64,000 bases of DNA from Streptomyces lavendofoliae (GCF_014649735.1 NZ_BMTP01000002.1:241697-305696), one strand, 5' to 3'; counted from the stretch's first letter, positions 15,996-25,719 are shown. Numbers and translations are program-made. The notes: generated from the letters alone by a model not told the origin.

Positions 15996-17192
15996 ATGAT
16001 GACCGAGCGGATCCTTCTCGACCCGCACAGCCCCGACCTGCGGGCCCAGGCGGAGGAGCTGCGCCGGTGGGGCCCCGTCGCCCCGGCCGAGTGGCCGGGC
16101 GGGGTCCGCTGCTGGGCGGTGGTGGGCCACCCCGAGCTGGAGACCGTGCTGACCGACCCCCGGTTCGCCCGCTCCCCCGCGCACTGGCGGGCGCTGCGTG
16201 ACGGGGAGGTCCCGCCCGACTGGCCGATGCTGGCGCACCTGACCCGCAGATGGATGCTGACCGCCGACGGCGCCGAGCACCGGCGGCTGCGGCAGGCGGT
16301 GTCAGCGGCGTTCACGCCCCGCCGGGTGGAGGGGCTCGCGCCGGCGGTCGAGCGGACCGTCGGCGTACTGCTGGACGCCCTGGAGGCGGAGGCCCGGGGC
16401 GGTCCGGTCGATCTGCGGGCGGCGTACGCGCTGCCGCTTCCGCTGCGTACGCTCTGCGCCCTGTTCGGCATTCCGCCCGAGGACCGGCCGGAGGTCCTCC
16501 GCCTGGTGGGGCGGGCGTTCTCGCGGGCGGCGCTCGGCCCGGAGGAGTCCGCCCGGCTGACGCGCGACATCAACGCGTACCTGGCGGACCTGGTGCGCAG
16601 CCGGTCGGCGGCACCGGCGGACGACCTGGTGAGCGACCTGCTGCGCGGGGGCACCGAGCGCCTGACGGAGGCGGAACTCCTCGACACGCTGTGGCTGTTC
16701 CTGGGCGCGGGGTTCGAGACCACGGCCGGGGCGCTGGTCAACACCGTCCACGCCCTGCTCGCGCACCCGGAGGAGCGCGAGCGCGCCGTGAGCGGGCGGG
16801 TCGGCTGGGACGCGGTCGTGGAGGAGGGCATCCGGTACGACTCGAGCGTCTACGCCCTGCCCTTCGCGTTCCCCACCGAGGACGTGGAGCTGGGCGGGCG
16901 CACGCTGCGGGAGGGCGACGCCCTGCTGCTGTGCTTCGCGGCGGCCAACCGTGACCCGCGGCACGGCCCGGGCCGGTTCGAGACCCTGCCTGCCGGGGGA
17001 CGCGCACGCCAGCTGGGATTCGGGCACGGGCCGCACTTCTGTGTCGGTGCCCCGCTGGCCCGCCTCCAGCTGCGCACCGCCCTCGCCCGCCTGTTCGAGC
17101 GGTTCCCGGCGCTTCGGCTCGCCGGTCCGCCCGGCCCGCCCGTCCCGTCACTGATCGCCAGCACCCCGAGCACCCTGCACGTCACCTGGTAG
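15996..17192 (+). CDS. Cytochrome P450
   Basis: A 398-residue soluble bacterial P450 monooxygenase. The I-helix oxygen-binding motif is GAGFETT, the K-helix ExxR lies in EEGIRYD, and the haem loop is FGHGPHFCVGAP with the cysteine ligand near residue 349. No ferredoxin or reductase gene is adjacent, so electrons must come from elsewhere. It is divergent from the Ada-AlkA gene. The substrate cannot be inferred. The start at 15996 gives tandem methionines and follows GGGGGA. Confidence 0.92.
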   Translation: MMTERILLDPHSPDLRAQAEELRRWGPVAPAEWPGGVRCWAVVGHPELETVLTDPRFARSPAHWRALRDGEVPPDWPMLAHLTRRWMLTADGAEHRRLRQAVSAAFTPRRVEGLAPAVERTVGVLLDALEAEARGGPVDLRAAYALPLPLRTLCALFGIPPEDRPEVLRLVGRAFSRAALGPEESARLTRDINAYLADLVRSRSAAPADDLVSDLLRGGTERLTEAELLDTLWLFLGAGFETTAGALVNTVHALLAHPEERERAVSGRVGWDAVVEEGIRYDSSVYALPFAFPTEDVELGGRTLREGDALLLCFAAANRDPRHGPGRFETLPAGGRARQLGFGHGPHFCVGAPLARLQLRTALARLFERFPALRLAGPPGPPVPSLIASTPSTLHVTW

Positions 17193-17219
17193 GGGCGGCG
17201 GGAGGCGGCCGGGGCGCGA

Positions 17220-17247
17220 TTTCCCGCCGTTTTCCCGGGGCGGGAAA
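17220..17247 (+). terminator. Candidate terminator after P450 gene
   Basis: A 9-bp stem TTTCCCGCC/GGCGGGAAA (17220-17228 with 17239-17247) starts 28 bp after the P450 stop. An alternative nested pairing of TTTTCCC with GGGAAAA is also possible. Confidence 0.5.
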
Positions 17248-17289
17248 ACAGCAGGTGTGAGCCTGTCGAGCGGGGGCAGACGAAGGTCA

Positions 17290-17325
17290 CGGCCCCGTCG
17301 TGTCTCCCCCGTCGCGACGGGGCCG
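17290..17325. terminator. Second hairpin in the 17193-17508 intergenic region
   Basis: A perfect 11-bp stem CGGCCCCGTCG/CGACGGGGCCG with a 14-nt loop. With the hairpin at 17220 it fills part of a 316-bp convergent interval that has no gene. The rest of that interval is GC-rich with short direct repeats of CGGTCGTGA near 17484-17508. Confidence 0.4.
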
Positions 17326-17508
17326 CCCCCTCCCCCTCCCGGCACGGGGCCGGGCCCGGTCGGGCTCGGCCCGGCCGGGATCAGCGGCCGGTCCCGGACA
17401 GCGGGCTGGCCGGGGGTCACCAGGTCGGGTCGGCGCACCGGGCCGCCGGCCCGCGGCGCACGCCGGCCGGCGGTGATCAGCCCCGGTCGTGACCGGTCCC
17501 GGTCGTGA

Positions 17509-18108
17509 TCAGACCCGGCCGGTCAGGGACGACGCCGAGGGGACGACGACGCCGTACAGGTCACCGATGGTGGCGAGAGCGCTTCGGTGCAGTTCCGCGG
17601 CGGACACCCCGGACTCCCCCGCCCCCAGGGGCCGGGTGGCGCAGGCGTCGGCCACGACGGTGGCCCGGTTGCCCCGCAGGAACGCCCCGGAGGCGGTGGA
17701 CGCCACGCACATATGGGTCATGAACCCGGCGATGACGACGTCCTCGTGGCCGGCCGCGTCGACGCGGTCGCCCAGGTCGGTGCCGACGAACGCGTCGGGG
17801 ACGGACTTGACGACGACCGGCTCCCCCTCGGCCGGCGCGACACGGGAGTGGATCCGGCCGATGTCGGCCCGGACGTCGTACGGGGTCCCCTCACCGCCGT
17901 CGTTGACGACATGGACGACCGTGGCGCCCGCGCTCCTGGCCTGGGCCAGGAGTCCGGCGGCGGAGTCGAGGGCGGCTCGCCACCCCGTCAGCTCCATCAC
18001 CCCCCGGGTGTAGGTGTTCTGGTAGTCGATCAGGATCAGCGTCGCACCGGGGAACGAGGCCGGGGCCGGGTCGAAACCGTTGAGTTCCCGCAGAGTTGTC
18101 GTAGGCAT
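17509..18108 (-). CDS. Isochorismatase family cysteine hydrolase
   Basis: A 199-residue cysteine hydrolase of the isochorismatase fold. The catalytic aspartate lies in LILIDYQNTYT, and the cysteine region is GFMTHMCVASTASGAF with the preceding cis-peptide segment VVIAGF. Members hydrolyse amides or enol ethers such as nicotinamide, carbamoyl compounds or isochorismate; the substrate here is open. The ATG at 18108 has GAAGG seven bases upstream. It is divergent from a GlxA-like regulator, a pairing often seen and suggesting direct control. Confidence 0.88.
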   Translation of the reverse strand: MPTTTLRELNGFDPAPASFPGATLILIDYQNTYTRGVMELTGWRAALDSAAGLLAQARSAGATVVHVVNDGGEGTPYDVRADIGRIHSRVAPAEGEPVVVKSVPDAFVGTDLGDRVDAAGHEDVVIAGFMTHMCVASTASGAFLRGNRATVVADACATRPLGAGESGVSAAELHRSALATIGDLYGVVVPSASSLTGRV

Positions 18109-18271
18109 TGCTGCACCTTCTTGGGCCGCTGTCGAATGGTCCGGCCACCGCGCGATGACGTGATCCACGCTACGATCCGGCTCGGATGGCGGCAATGTCA
18201 TGCGACGTGCAGATACGGACATCGGGCGCCGTGCCGCCCGCCCCCTCGTCACCGAACGGACGGAGACCCCT

Positions 18272-19282
18272 GTGCACGGCGTGGAACGGCTCGTCGCCGT
18301 CCTCCTCTTCGACGGCGTCGACCTGCTGGACGTCACGGGTCCCGCGGAGGTGTTCTCCCTGCTGCGCCGGGAGGTCGAGGACGCGCGGCCCTACCGGGTC
18401 GTCCTGGCGGCCGGGACGATGGACCCCGTCACCACGGCGGCCGGGGTCCGGGTGCTTCCCGACCTCACCTTCGACGAAGCGGCCACGAGGAGCATCGACA
18501 CCCTGCTGGTGCCCGGTTCGGTCGAGTCCGACGACCGGCGGCGGGTGCGGGCCGTCACCGACCCGGCGTTGGTCCGCCGGGTGAAGACCCTCGCCGGCCG
18601 GTCGCGGCGCATCGCGTCCGTCTGCGTGGGCGCCCACCTCCTGGCGGCCGCCGGGCTGCTCGACGGCCGGCGCGCCACGACGCACTGGTCGACCGCGCGG
18701 CAGCTCGCCGCCGAGCACCCGTCGGTCGAGGTCGACGCCGACCCCATCTTCATCCGCGACGGCGACGTGTGGACCGGCGCCGGCATCACCGCCTGCCTCG
18801 ACCTGTCCCTCGCGCTGGTCGCCGAGGACTTCGGCGAGACGGTGGCGCTGCGCGTGGCCCGGCAGTTGGTGATGTACCTCAAGAGGCCGGGCGGGCAGAG
18901 CCAGTTCAGCGTTCCGCTCGACCCGGTGTCGACGACGCGGCGCATGGAGGACCTGCGGCACTTCGTCGCACGGAACGTCACCGAACAGCTCACGGTCGCG
19001 GTCCTCGCCCGCCACGCGCACGTGAGTGAACGGCAGCTCACCCGGATCTTCAAGGACGAGCTCGGTACCACCCCGGCCGCCTACGTCGAAGCGGCCCGCG
19101 TCGAAGTGGCCAGGTCACACCTGGAGACCACGGACTCCACCCTGGAACGCGTGGCGTCCGCCAGCGGGTTCGCCACGACGGACACGCTCGTGCGCGCCTT
19201 CCGCCGCCGCCTGGGCACGACGCCGTCGGAGTACCGCGGCCGGTTCCGGCGCGCGCCCCGAGGGGCCGGGGCCCCGTGCTGA
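18272..19282 (+). CDS. GlxA-type regulator: DJ-1/PfpI domain plus AraC helix-turn-helix
   Basis: A 336-residue regulator. Residues about 4 to 185 form a DJ-1/PfpI-like domain (VLLFDGVDLLDVTGPAEVF) with the nucleophile-elbow stretch SVCVGAHLLAAAG. Residues about 225 to 325 are a double AraC helix-turn-helix (VSERQLTRIFKDELG, then the conserved second helix region). The GTG at 18272 was preferred over an ATG-type start at 18200 because GGAG lies six bases upstream and it begins right at the domain. The partner gene is the divergent isochorismatase. Confidence 0.88.
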   Translation: MHGVERLVAVLLFDGVDLLDVTGPAEVFSLLRREVEDARPYRVVLAAGTMDPVTTAAGVRVLPDLTFDEAATRSIDTLLVPGSVESDDRRRVRAVTDPALVRRVKTLAGRSRRIASVCVGAHLLAAAGLLDGRRATTHWSTARQLAAEHPSVEVDADPIFIRDGDVWTGAGITACLDLSLALVAEDFGETVALRVARQLVMYLKRPGGQSQFSVPLDPVSTTRRMEDLRHFVARNVTEQLTVAVLARHAHVSERQLTRIFKDELGTTPAAYVEAARVEVARSHLETTDSTLERVASASGFATTDTLVRAFRRRLGTTPSEYRGRFRRAPRGAGAPC

Positions 19283-19529
19283 CCCGGGGCGGGACGGGGG
19301 CGGAGCAGGTGGTCCTGGGGACGACCGGGTACACGGCCGGGTGACAGGTGGTGCGGAGCCGGAGCGTCGGGGTGTCCACGCCCGGGCGAACGGATCGTTG
19401 CGCCGGGGCAGCGAGTCCACGTGCCGGCCACGACGCGGTCCGGCTCTGCGCACCCCGTCCGGACGGCCCACAGCCCCCGCCGGAAGCGGGCCCCGGCGCC
19501 CACGGGATCCGCCGGACACCCCGGTGGTG

Positions 19530-20036
19530 TCAGCCGGCCTGCCGGGCGAACGCCTCGTGGGCCCGGTCGTCGAAGAGGACGAACCTGACCTCCGCCACGC
19601 GGGTGTCCGCCGTGCGTACGGCCGTCATGGCGATGCGGGCGGCGTCCTCCACGGGCCAGCCGTACACGCCCGTCGAGATGGCGGGGAAGGCGACCGTACG
19701 GGCGCCCAGTTCGTCGGCGACACGGAGGGACTCGCGGTAGCAGGAGGCCAGGAGCTCGGAGCGGTCCTCCTCCTGGGAGTGGACCGGCCCGACGGTGTGG
19801 ATCACCCACCGGGCGTGGAGCCGCCCGGCGGTGGTGGCGACGGCCCGTCCGGTGCCCAGGCCGCGGCCATGACCGGAGGCGCGCAGCGCCCGGCAGGCGG
19901 CGAGGATGTCGGGCCCGCCCTTGCGGTGGATCGCGCCGTCGACGCCTCCACCCCCGAGCAGCGAGGAGTTGGCGGCGTTGACGATGGCGTCGGCGTGCTG
20001 CTCGGTGATGTCGCCGCGTACGAGGGTGATGTTCAC
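19530..20036 (-). CDS. Macrodomain protein, probable O-acetyl-ADP-ribose deacetylase
   Basis: A 168-residue macrodomain close to the YmdB/MacroD type. ADP-ribose-binding motifs are clear: [30 protein letters not shown] near the start and ISTGVYGWP around residue 118. It may deacetylate O-acetyl-ADP-ribose or remove ADP-ribose from proteins. The start overlaps the stop of the FAD oxidoreductase gene (ATGA), so the two are translationally coupled, an unexplained pairing. The Sir2 gene at 13.0 kb makes the substrate of the first reaction. Confidence 0.92.
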   Translation of the reverse strand: MNITLVRGDITEQHADAIVNAANSSLLGGGGVDGAIHRKGGPDILAACRALRASGHGRGLGTGRAVATTAGRLHARWVIHTVGPVHSQEEDRSELLASCYRESLRVADELGARTVAFPAISTGVYGWPVEDAARIAMTAVRTADTRVAEVRFVLFDDRAHEAFARQAG

Positions 20037-21454
20037 CGCGGGGTCCTTCGCAGGTGGCGCCAGACCGCCTTGGCCGCGTTGTGCCCGGACATGCCGTGGA
20101 CTCCGGGGCCCGGCGGGGTCGCGGAGGAGCAGATGAAGACGGCCGGGTGCGGGGTGTTGTAGGGGAACAGCGAGAGCCGGGGGCGCAGCAGCAGTTGGAG
20201 GCCGGCGGCCGCGCCGCAGGCGATGTCGCCGCCCACGTAGTTGGCGTTGCGGCCGGCGAGCTGGGGCGGGCCGGCGGTGGCGCGCGCCAGGACGAGGTCG
20301 CGGAAACCGGGGGCGAACCGCTCGATCTGGCGCTCGACGGCCTCGGTGAGGTCGCCCTCCCAGGCGTGCGGGACGTGTCCGTAGGCCCAGAAGACGTGCT
20401 TGCCCTCGGGGGCGCGGGACGGGTCGACCAGGCTCGGCTGGGCGGTGATCAGGAACGGGGTGCGGGGGGCCGTGCCGCCGGACGCCTGGTCCAGGGCGGT
20501 GCCGATGTCCCGGCTGCCCGGGCCCAGCTGGACGGTACCGGCGCGGCGGGCTTCGGCGGCGGTCCAGGGCACGGGCCCGTCCAGGGCGTAGTCGATCTTG
20601 TAGACGGAGGCGCCGTAGCGGTAGCGGTCGTAGAACCGGCCGAAGCCGGCGATGCGGGCCAGCGCGGTCGGCGAGGTGTCGAAGACGTACGCGCGGGCGG
20701 GCGGCAGGTCGTCGAGCCGCTTGACCTCGTACGAGGTGTGGATGCCGCCGCCGAGATCCGTCACGTACCCGGCCAGGGCGTCGGAGATGGACTGGGAACC
20801 GCCGCGCGGGAGCGGCCAGCCGCCGGCGTGGGCGGCGAGCGCGAAGACGAGGCCGACCGCTCCGGTGGCCAGGCCGCCGAGCGGGGCGATGACATGGGCG
20901 ACGAGCCCGGCGAACAGGGCGCGGGCCCGGTCGTCCCGGAACCGGCGCATCAGCCAGGTGGAGGGCGGCAGGCCGTCCAGGCCGAAGCGGGCGAGCGTGA
21001 CCGGGTCACGCGGGAGGGCCGTGAGGGGCAGGGACATGAAGTCCCGGGCGAGCGTGTCCCACTTGCCGAGGTAGGGCGCGACGAGACGGCGGTACGCGCC
21101 GGCGTCCCGGGGCCCGAAGGAGGCGGCCGTCTCGGCGACGGAACGGGACAGGACCGCCGCCGTGCCGTCGTCGAAGGGGTGCGCCAGGGGCAGTTCGGGG
21201 TGCAGCCACTCCAGGCCGTACCGGTCGAGGGGCATGGCGTTGAAGGCGGGTGAGCCCACGCCGAGCGGGTGGACGGCGGAGCAGGGGTCGTGCCGGAAGC
21301 CGGGCAGCGTGAGCTCCTCGGTCCTGGCTCCGCCTCCGACCGTGTCGAGGGCCTCGAACACGGCGACGGAGAAACCGCGGCGGGCCAGTTCGGCGGCAGC
21401 GGTCAACCCGTTGGGCCCTGCCCCCACGACGACGGCATCGAGCATCGACGGCAC
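20033..21454 (-). CDS. FAD-dependent oxidoreductase, phytoene desaturase-like
   Basis: A 473-residue flavoprotein of the carotenoid desaturase/amine oxidase superfamily (NAD(P)/FAD-dependent, CrtI-like). The dinucleotide-binding motif [19 protein letters not shown] starts near residue 8, and the C-terminal FAD motif ends in [13 protein letters not shown]. The substrate is unknown; no carotenoid genes are near. The GTG at 21454 has AAGGAG seven bases upstream and was preferred to the ATG three codons later. It overlaps the macrodomain gene downstream. Confidence 0.87.
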   Translation of the reverse strand: MPSMLDAVVVGAGPNGLTAAAELARRGFSVAVFEALDTVGGGARTEELTLPGFRHDPCSAVHPLGVGSPAFNAMPLDRYGLEWLHPELPLAHPFDDGTAAVLSRSVAETAASFGPRDAGAYRRLVAPYLGKWDTLARDFMSLPLTALPRDPVTLARFGLDGLPPSTWLMRRFRDDRARALFAGLVAHVIAPLGGLATGAVGLVFALAAHAGGWPLPRGGSQSISDALAGYVTDLGGGIHTSYEVKRLDDLPPARAYVFDTSPTALARIAGFGRFYDRYRYGASVYKIDYALDGPVPWTAAEARRAGTVQLGPGSRDIGTALDQASGGTAPRTPFLITAQPSLVDPSRAPEGKHVFWAYGHVPHAWEGDLTEAVERQIERFAPGFRDLVLARATAGPPQLAGRNANYVGGDIACGAAAGLQLLLRPRLSLFPYNTPHPAVFICSSATPPGPGVHGMSGHNAAKAVWRHLRRTPR

Positions 21455-21705
21455 GTTGGGACTCCTTCGTCAGCCGATGGCCAAGGTATCTCAGGATATT
21501 GGGCCGGTGGGCGGCCCGGACGGCGGGAGGGGGCGGTGGCCGCGGCCGGACCCGCGCCCGGGACCTCCCGGGGTCACGCCCCGGACGGCGCCCGGAACCA
21601 CGCCTCGGACCGTCTCCGGGCCCGGCGCCCACAGCACGGCCCGCCACGTGCCCCGCACCGGGCACGCCCTACGCGCCCCGGGGCCGGGACGTCCCCCGGC
21701 TCCGC

Positions 21706-22539
21706 CTACCCGCCGGCCAGCAGGCCGCGTACGCGGTCGGCGGTGGCCCGGTCGCGGGCGGCGGTGAACGGCAGGGCGTTGCCGCCCGCGACGTGGAACG
21801 GCGCGCCCGTCAGGGTGGCGTGGGCCCCGCCCGCCTCCTCGACCAGGAGGAGGCCCGCCGCGTGGTCCCAGGCGTACTCCCAGGAGAACGCCACCGCGTC
21901 CAGCTCGCCGCGCGCCACGGCCAGGTACTCCAGCCCGGCCGAGCCGCACGGGCGGGGATGGACGCCCTCGGTGTCCAGCGCGAGGAGGGCGGCCTTCTGG
22001 TCGGCGGTGGTGTAGTCGGGGTGGGACGTCGCGACCCGGAGCACCGCGCCCGGCGCGGGCGCGCCCGCCCGTATCCGGGTGCCGTTCAGCCGGGCGCCGT
22101 GGCCGCGCACCGCGACGGCCATCTCGTCTCGCGCCGGGGCGTACGTCCAGGACGCCAGGACCTCGCCGCGCACCGCCAGCGCGACGAGCATGCAGAACCC
22201 GGGGTCGCCGTGCGCGAAGTGCCAGGTGCCGTCGACCGGGTCGACGATCCACACCGGCGCGTCTCCCTTGAGCGCCTCGTACACCGCGGGGTCGGCGTGG
22301 ACGGACTCCTCGCCGACCACCACCGAGCCGGGCAGCAGCCGGGTGAGCGAGGCCGTGAGGTGGGCCTCGGCGGCCCGGTCGGCGACGGTCACGAGGTCGT
22401 GGGGGCCGCTCTTCTCGAGGACCTCGTGCGTGGCGAGCCGCCGCCAGCGGGGCACGACCTCGGCGGCGGCGGCGTCGCGCACCGCCCCCTCGGCCGCGGC
22501 GGACAGGGTCCCGGAACCGTCGAGAAGCTCATCGATCAT
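21706..22539 (-). CDS. Inositol monophosphatase family phosphatase
   Basis: A 277-residue Mg-dependent, lithium-sensitive type phosphatase. Metal and catalytic motifs are present: GEES near residue 76, DPVDGTWHF near residue 100 and WDHAAG near residue 230. It may dephosphorylate inositol phosphate, histidinol phosphate, fructose bisphosphate or a nucleotide. It starts 63 bp after the gamma-glutamyltransferase-like stop on the same strand, so they may share a transcript. GGAGG is only one base before the ATG, an unusually short spacing. Confidence 0.88.
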   Translation of the reverse strand: MIDELLDGSGTLSAAAEGAVRDAAAAEVVPRWRRLATHEVLEKSGPHDLVTVADRAAEAHLTASLTRLLPGSVVVGEESVHADPAVYEALKGDAPVWIVDPVDGTWHFAHGDPGFCMLVALAVRGEVLASWTYAPARDEMAVAVRGHGARLNGTRIRAGAPAPGAVLRVATSHPDYTTADQKAALLALDTEGVHPRPCGSAGLEYLAVARGELDAVAFSWEYAWDHAAGLLLVEEAGGAHATLTGAPFHVAGGNALPFTAARDRATADRVRGLLAGG

Positions 22540-22602
22540 GCCTCCAGCTAAGCACGCCCGGCTGACAACCCGGCCGGGACCGGATGACCGGCGGGCGGCG
22601 GC

Positions 22603-24396
22603 TCAGCGACCCACCGCGTAACCCTGCATCCCGCGGGGGTCGGCCGCCGCCGACAGAATCCCGGTGCGCGGGTCGCGGGCCACCGCGCACAGCCGCCCCT
22701 CGGTCCAGGGCCCACCGACCGTCACATCATGGCCACGGCGGCGCAGGTCCTCGACGACCGCCGGGTCCATGCGGGACTCGACGGTGAGCCCGCCGGGCCG
22801 CATGCCGCGCGGGTGGAAGGAGCCGGGGAAGGAGTCGTTGTGCCAGCCGGGCGCGTCGATCGCGGCCTGGAGGTCCAGCCCGCCGTGGGTGACGCCGAGG
22901 AGGAAGTGCAGCTGCCACTGGTCCTGTTGGTCGCCGCCCGGGGTGCCGAACGCCATGACCGGCACCCCGTCGCGCAGCGCCAGGGACGGGGTGAGCGTGG
23001 TGCGGGGGCGGCGGCCGGGCGTCAGCGAGTTCGGCAGCCCTGGGTCCAGCCAGGCCATCTGGAGCCGGGTGCCTAGCGGGAAGCCGAGCTCCGGCACGAC
23101 GGGATTGGACTGGAGCCAGCCGCCGCTGGGGGTGGCGGCGACCATGTTGCCCCACCGGTCGACGACGTCGATGAGGCAGGTGTCGCCCCGGGTGGTGCCG
23201 TCGAGGGCGACCGTCGGCTCGCCGGCGCCGGCGCCGGTCGGGCAGGCGGGCGCGCCGGTGCCCGCCCGGCGGCGGGCCACCGCCATGGCGTGGTCACTCA
23301 GCCTCGGCGGCCGTCCGCCGGGGCTGCCGGGGCGCAGCTCGTAGGAGGCCGTCTCGCCGACGAGGGCGCGCCGTCCGGCGTTGTACGGCCCGGACAGCAG
23401 GGTGTCGAGCGGGACGTCGGCGGCGTCGCCGTACCAGGCCTCACGGTCGGCCATGGCGAGCTTGCAGCCCTCGACCAGCAGGTGGACGTAGTCGGCGGAG
23501 CCGTAGGGCGGCAGCTCGTCCGGCAGGAGGGCCAGTTGCTGGAGGAGGACGGGCCCCTGGCTCCAGCCGCCCGCCTTGCACACGGTCCAGCCGTCCCGGT
23601 CGTACGTGACCGGGTCCTCGTAGCCGGCGGACCAGCCCGCGAGGTCGGCGGCGCTCAGGGTGCCGGTGTGGCGGGCGCCGCTGGTGTCCATGGTCGGGCG
23701 CCCGGCCTGCCGTACGAGGGCCTCGGCGACGAACCCCTCCCGCCAGACGCGGCGGGCCTCCTCGATCTGGCCGGTCCGGTCGTCACCGGCCGCGGCGGTC
23801 GCCTCGTCGATGAGGCGGCGCCAGGTACGGGCGAGGGCGGGGTTGCGCAGGAGCCGTCCCGGAGCGGGCGGCCGGCCGCCCGGGAGGTACACGTCGGCGG
23901 AGGAGGTCCACTCGTTCTCGAAGAGGGCGCGGACCGTCTCCACCGTCCCGGCGATCCGTTCCACCGGCGGGTGGCCGTTCTCCGCGTGGTCGACGGCGTA
24001 CCGCAGGACCTCGGCGAGGGTGCGGGTGCCGTGGTCGCGGAGCAGCAGCATCCACGCGTCGAAGGCGCCGGGTACGGCGGCGGCCAGCGGTCCGGTGCCG
24101 GGCACCAGGTCCAGGCCGAGGGAGCGGTAGTGCGCGATGGTCGCGCCGGCGGGCGCGGGACCCTGTCCGCACAGCACCCGGACCGGGCGGCCGGCGGGCG
24201 CGAGGACGACCGGAACCTCCCCGGCGGGTCCGTTGAGGTGCGGCTCGACGACGTGCAGCACGAATCCGGCGGCCACCGCGGCGTCGAAGGCGTTGCCGCC
24301 CTCCTCCAGCACGGCCATGGCCGACTGGGAGGCGAGCCAGTGCGTGGAGGACACCATGCCGAAGGTGCCCCGGAGGGTCGGCCGGGTGGTGAACAT
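22603..24396 (-). CDS. Gamma-glutamyltransferase family protein
   Basis: A 597-residue Ntn-hydrolase of the gamma-glutamyltransferase family. It starts MFTTRPTLRGTFGMV and keeps the family core (GGNAFDAAVAAGF, then GDTCLIDVVDRWGNMVA where the first Thr is the likely autocleavage residue, then FGTPGGD and SAAADPR). It has no signal peptide, unlike the exported Ggt at 34.1 kb, so it probably acts in the cytoplasm on gamma-glutamyl or cephalosporin-like substrates. The ATG at 24396 was chosen over the GTG at 24408 because GAGGTGA lies eight bases upstream. Confidence 0.87.
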   Translation of the reverse strand: MFTTRPTLRGTFGMVSSTHWLASQSAMAVLEEGGNAFDAAVAAGFVLHVVEPHLNGPAGEVPVVLAPAGRPVRVLCGQGPAPAGATIAHYRSLGLDLVPGTGPLAAAVPGAFDAWMLLLRDHGTRTLAEVLRYAVDHAENGHPPVERIAGTVETVRALFENEWTSSADVYLPGGRPPAPGRLLRNPALARTWRRLIDEATAAAGDDRTGQIEEARRVWREGFVAEALVRQAGRPTMDTSGARHTGTLSAADLAGWSAGYEDPVTYDRDGWTVCKAGGWSQGPVLLQQLALLPDELPPYGSADYVHLLVEGCKLAMADREAWYGDAADVPLDTLLSGPYNAGRRALVGETASYELRPGSPGGRPPRLSDHAMAVARRRAGTGAPACPTGAGAGEPTVALDGTTRGDTCLIDVVDRWGNMVAATPSGGWLQSNPVVPELGFPLGTRLQMAWLDPGLPNSLTPGRRPRTTLTPSLALRDGVPVMAFGTPGGDQQDQWQLHFLLGVTHGGLDLQAAIDAPGWHNDSFPGSFHPRGMRPGGLTVESRMDPAVVEDLRRRGHDVTVGGPWTEGRLCAVARDPRTGILSAAADPRGMQGYAVGR

Positions 24397-24468
24397 ACGG
24401 TTCGTCACCTCGCTTCAGCGGCCCGGTGGCGAGGTCCGGGCGGCTCGAGCAGGCTATCGGCGGCGGGA

Positions 24469-24493
24469 CGGGCACGGTACAGGCCCGTGCCCG
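24469..24493. other. 9-bp inverted repeat in divergent promoter region
   Basis: CGGGCACGG at 24469-24477 pairs with CCGTGCCCG at 24485-24493. It lies between the divergent gamma-glutamyltransferase-like and lipoate ligase-like genes. It could be an operator or a leader structure; the sequence gives no further clue. Confidence 0.3.
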
Positions 24494-24602
24494 CGGCCGG
24501 CCGCCGTGACCGGCGGGGCGCCGGGACGCCGGGGGTGCCGGGGCTGATCCGGGCATAGGGTGACATGACGGTCGGTTCGAGGGCGGACGGGAGACGCGGG
24601 AC

Positions 24603-25658
24603 GTGCATGGCGAATACAAGGTGCCGGGCGGGAAGCTGGTGGTCGTCGACCTCGACGCGGAGGACGGGGTGCTGCGCCGGGTGAGGGTCGGCGGAGACTT
24701 CTTCCTGGAGCCCGACGAGGCGTTGCCCGCCATCGACAGTGCCCTGGAGGGCGCGCCCGCCGACACCGACGCGTCGGGGCTCGCCGCCCGGATCGACGCC
24801 GCGCTGCCGCCCGGTACACAGATGTTCGGGCTCACCACCGAGGGCATCGGGGTCGCCGTACGGCGCGCTCTGGCACACGCCACGGACTGGACCGACTACG
24901 ACTGGCAGCTCGTCCACGACGACGCCCAGCCGCCCGCGCTGCACATGGCGCTCGACGAGGTCCTCACCGGCGAGGTCGCGGCCGGGCGCCGGGCGCCGAC
25001 CCTGCGCGTGTGGGAGTGGGGCGCGCCGGCGGTGGTGATCGGCAGCTTCCAGTCGCTGCGCAACGAGGTGGACACGGAGGCCGCCGAGCGGCACGGCATC
25101 ACCGTGGTGCGCCGGATCAGTGACGGCGGCGCCATGTTCATCGAGCCCGGCAACACCATCACGTACTCGCTCTCCGTGCCCGCCGCGCTGGTCCAGGGGT
25201 TGTCCTTCACCGACGCCTACGCCTACCTCGACGACTGGGTGCTCGGCGCGCTCGGCGACATGGGCATCAAGGCGTGGTACCAGCCGCTCAACGACATCGC
25301 CACCGACGCGGGCAAGATCGCCGGGGCCGCGCAGAAGCGGCTGGCCGGTGGCGAGGGGGCGGTGCTGCACCACGTGACGATGGCGTACGACATCGACGCC
25401 GACAAGATGACCGAGGTGCTGCGCATCGGCCGGGAGAAGCTCTCCGACAAGGGCACCCGCAGCGCGAAGAAGCGGGTCGACCCGCTGCGCCGCCAGACGG
25501 GACTGCCGCGCGCGACGGTGATCGAGCGCATGATCGGCTCGTTCCGTGAGCGGTACGGGCTGACGGAGGGCCGGGTCACCGACGAGGAGATGGCACGCGC
25601 GCGTGAGCTGGCCCGGACGAAGTTCGGCGCACCGGAGTGGACGGCCCGCGTCCCCTGA
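24603..25658 (+). CDS. Lipoate-protein ligase A-like protein
   Basis: A 351-residue protein with an inverted domain order: the small LplA accessory domain is N-terminal (residues 1 to 85, VPGGKLVVVDLDAEDG and DFFLEPDEAL) and the biotin/lipoate ligase catalytic domain follows. The catalytic lysine motif AGKIAGAAQKR is intact. The ligand loop reads RRISDGGAMF, with Asp at the first position of the usual GGG. It should attach lipoate or a related acid to carrier proteins. The GTG at 24603 is supported by a GGGAG element upstream. It is convergent with the pyrimidine operon. Confidence 0.87.
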   Translation: MHGEYKVPGGKLVVVDLDAEDGVLRRVRVGGDFFLEPDEALPAIDSALEGAPADTDASGLAARIDAALPPGTQMFGLTTEGIGVAVRRALAHATDWTDYDWQLVHDDAQPPALHMALDEVLTGEVAAGRRAPTLRVWEWGAPAVVIGSFQSLRNEVDTEAAERHGITVVRRISDGGAMFIEPGNTITYSLSVPAALVQGLSFTDAYAYLDDWVLGALGDMGIKAWYQPLNDIATDAGKIAGAAQKRLAGGEGAVLHHVTMAYDIDADKMTEVLRIGREKLSDKGTRSAKKRVDPLRRQTGLPRATVIERMIGSFRERYGLTEGRVTDEEMARARELARTKFGAPEWTARVP

Positions 25659-25661
25659 CCC

Positions 25662-25719
25662 GCGGGGCCCTCACCGCCGCTCGCCGGCGGGCGGGGCCCT
25701 CACCGCCGCGCGCCGGCCT
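25662..25719. repeat. 29-bp tandem duplication between convergent genes
   Basis: Two head-to-tail copies at 25662-25690 and 25691-25719 are identical over the first 19 bp (GCGGGGCCCTCACCGCCGC) and differ at three of the last ten. The second copy reaches into the stop codon of the LLM oxidoreductase gene. Each copy can form a short GC hairpin. Confidence 0.7.
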
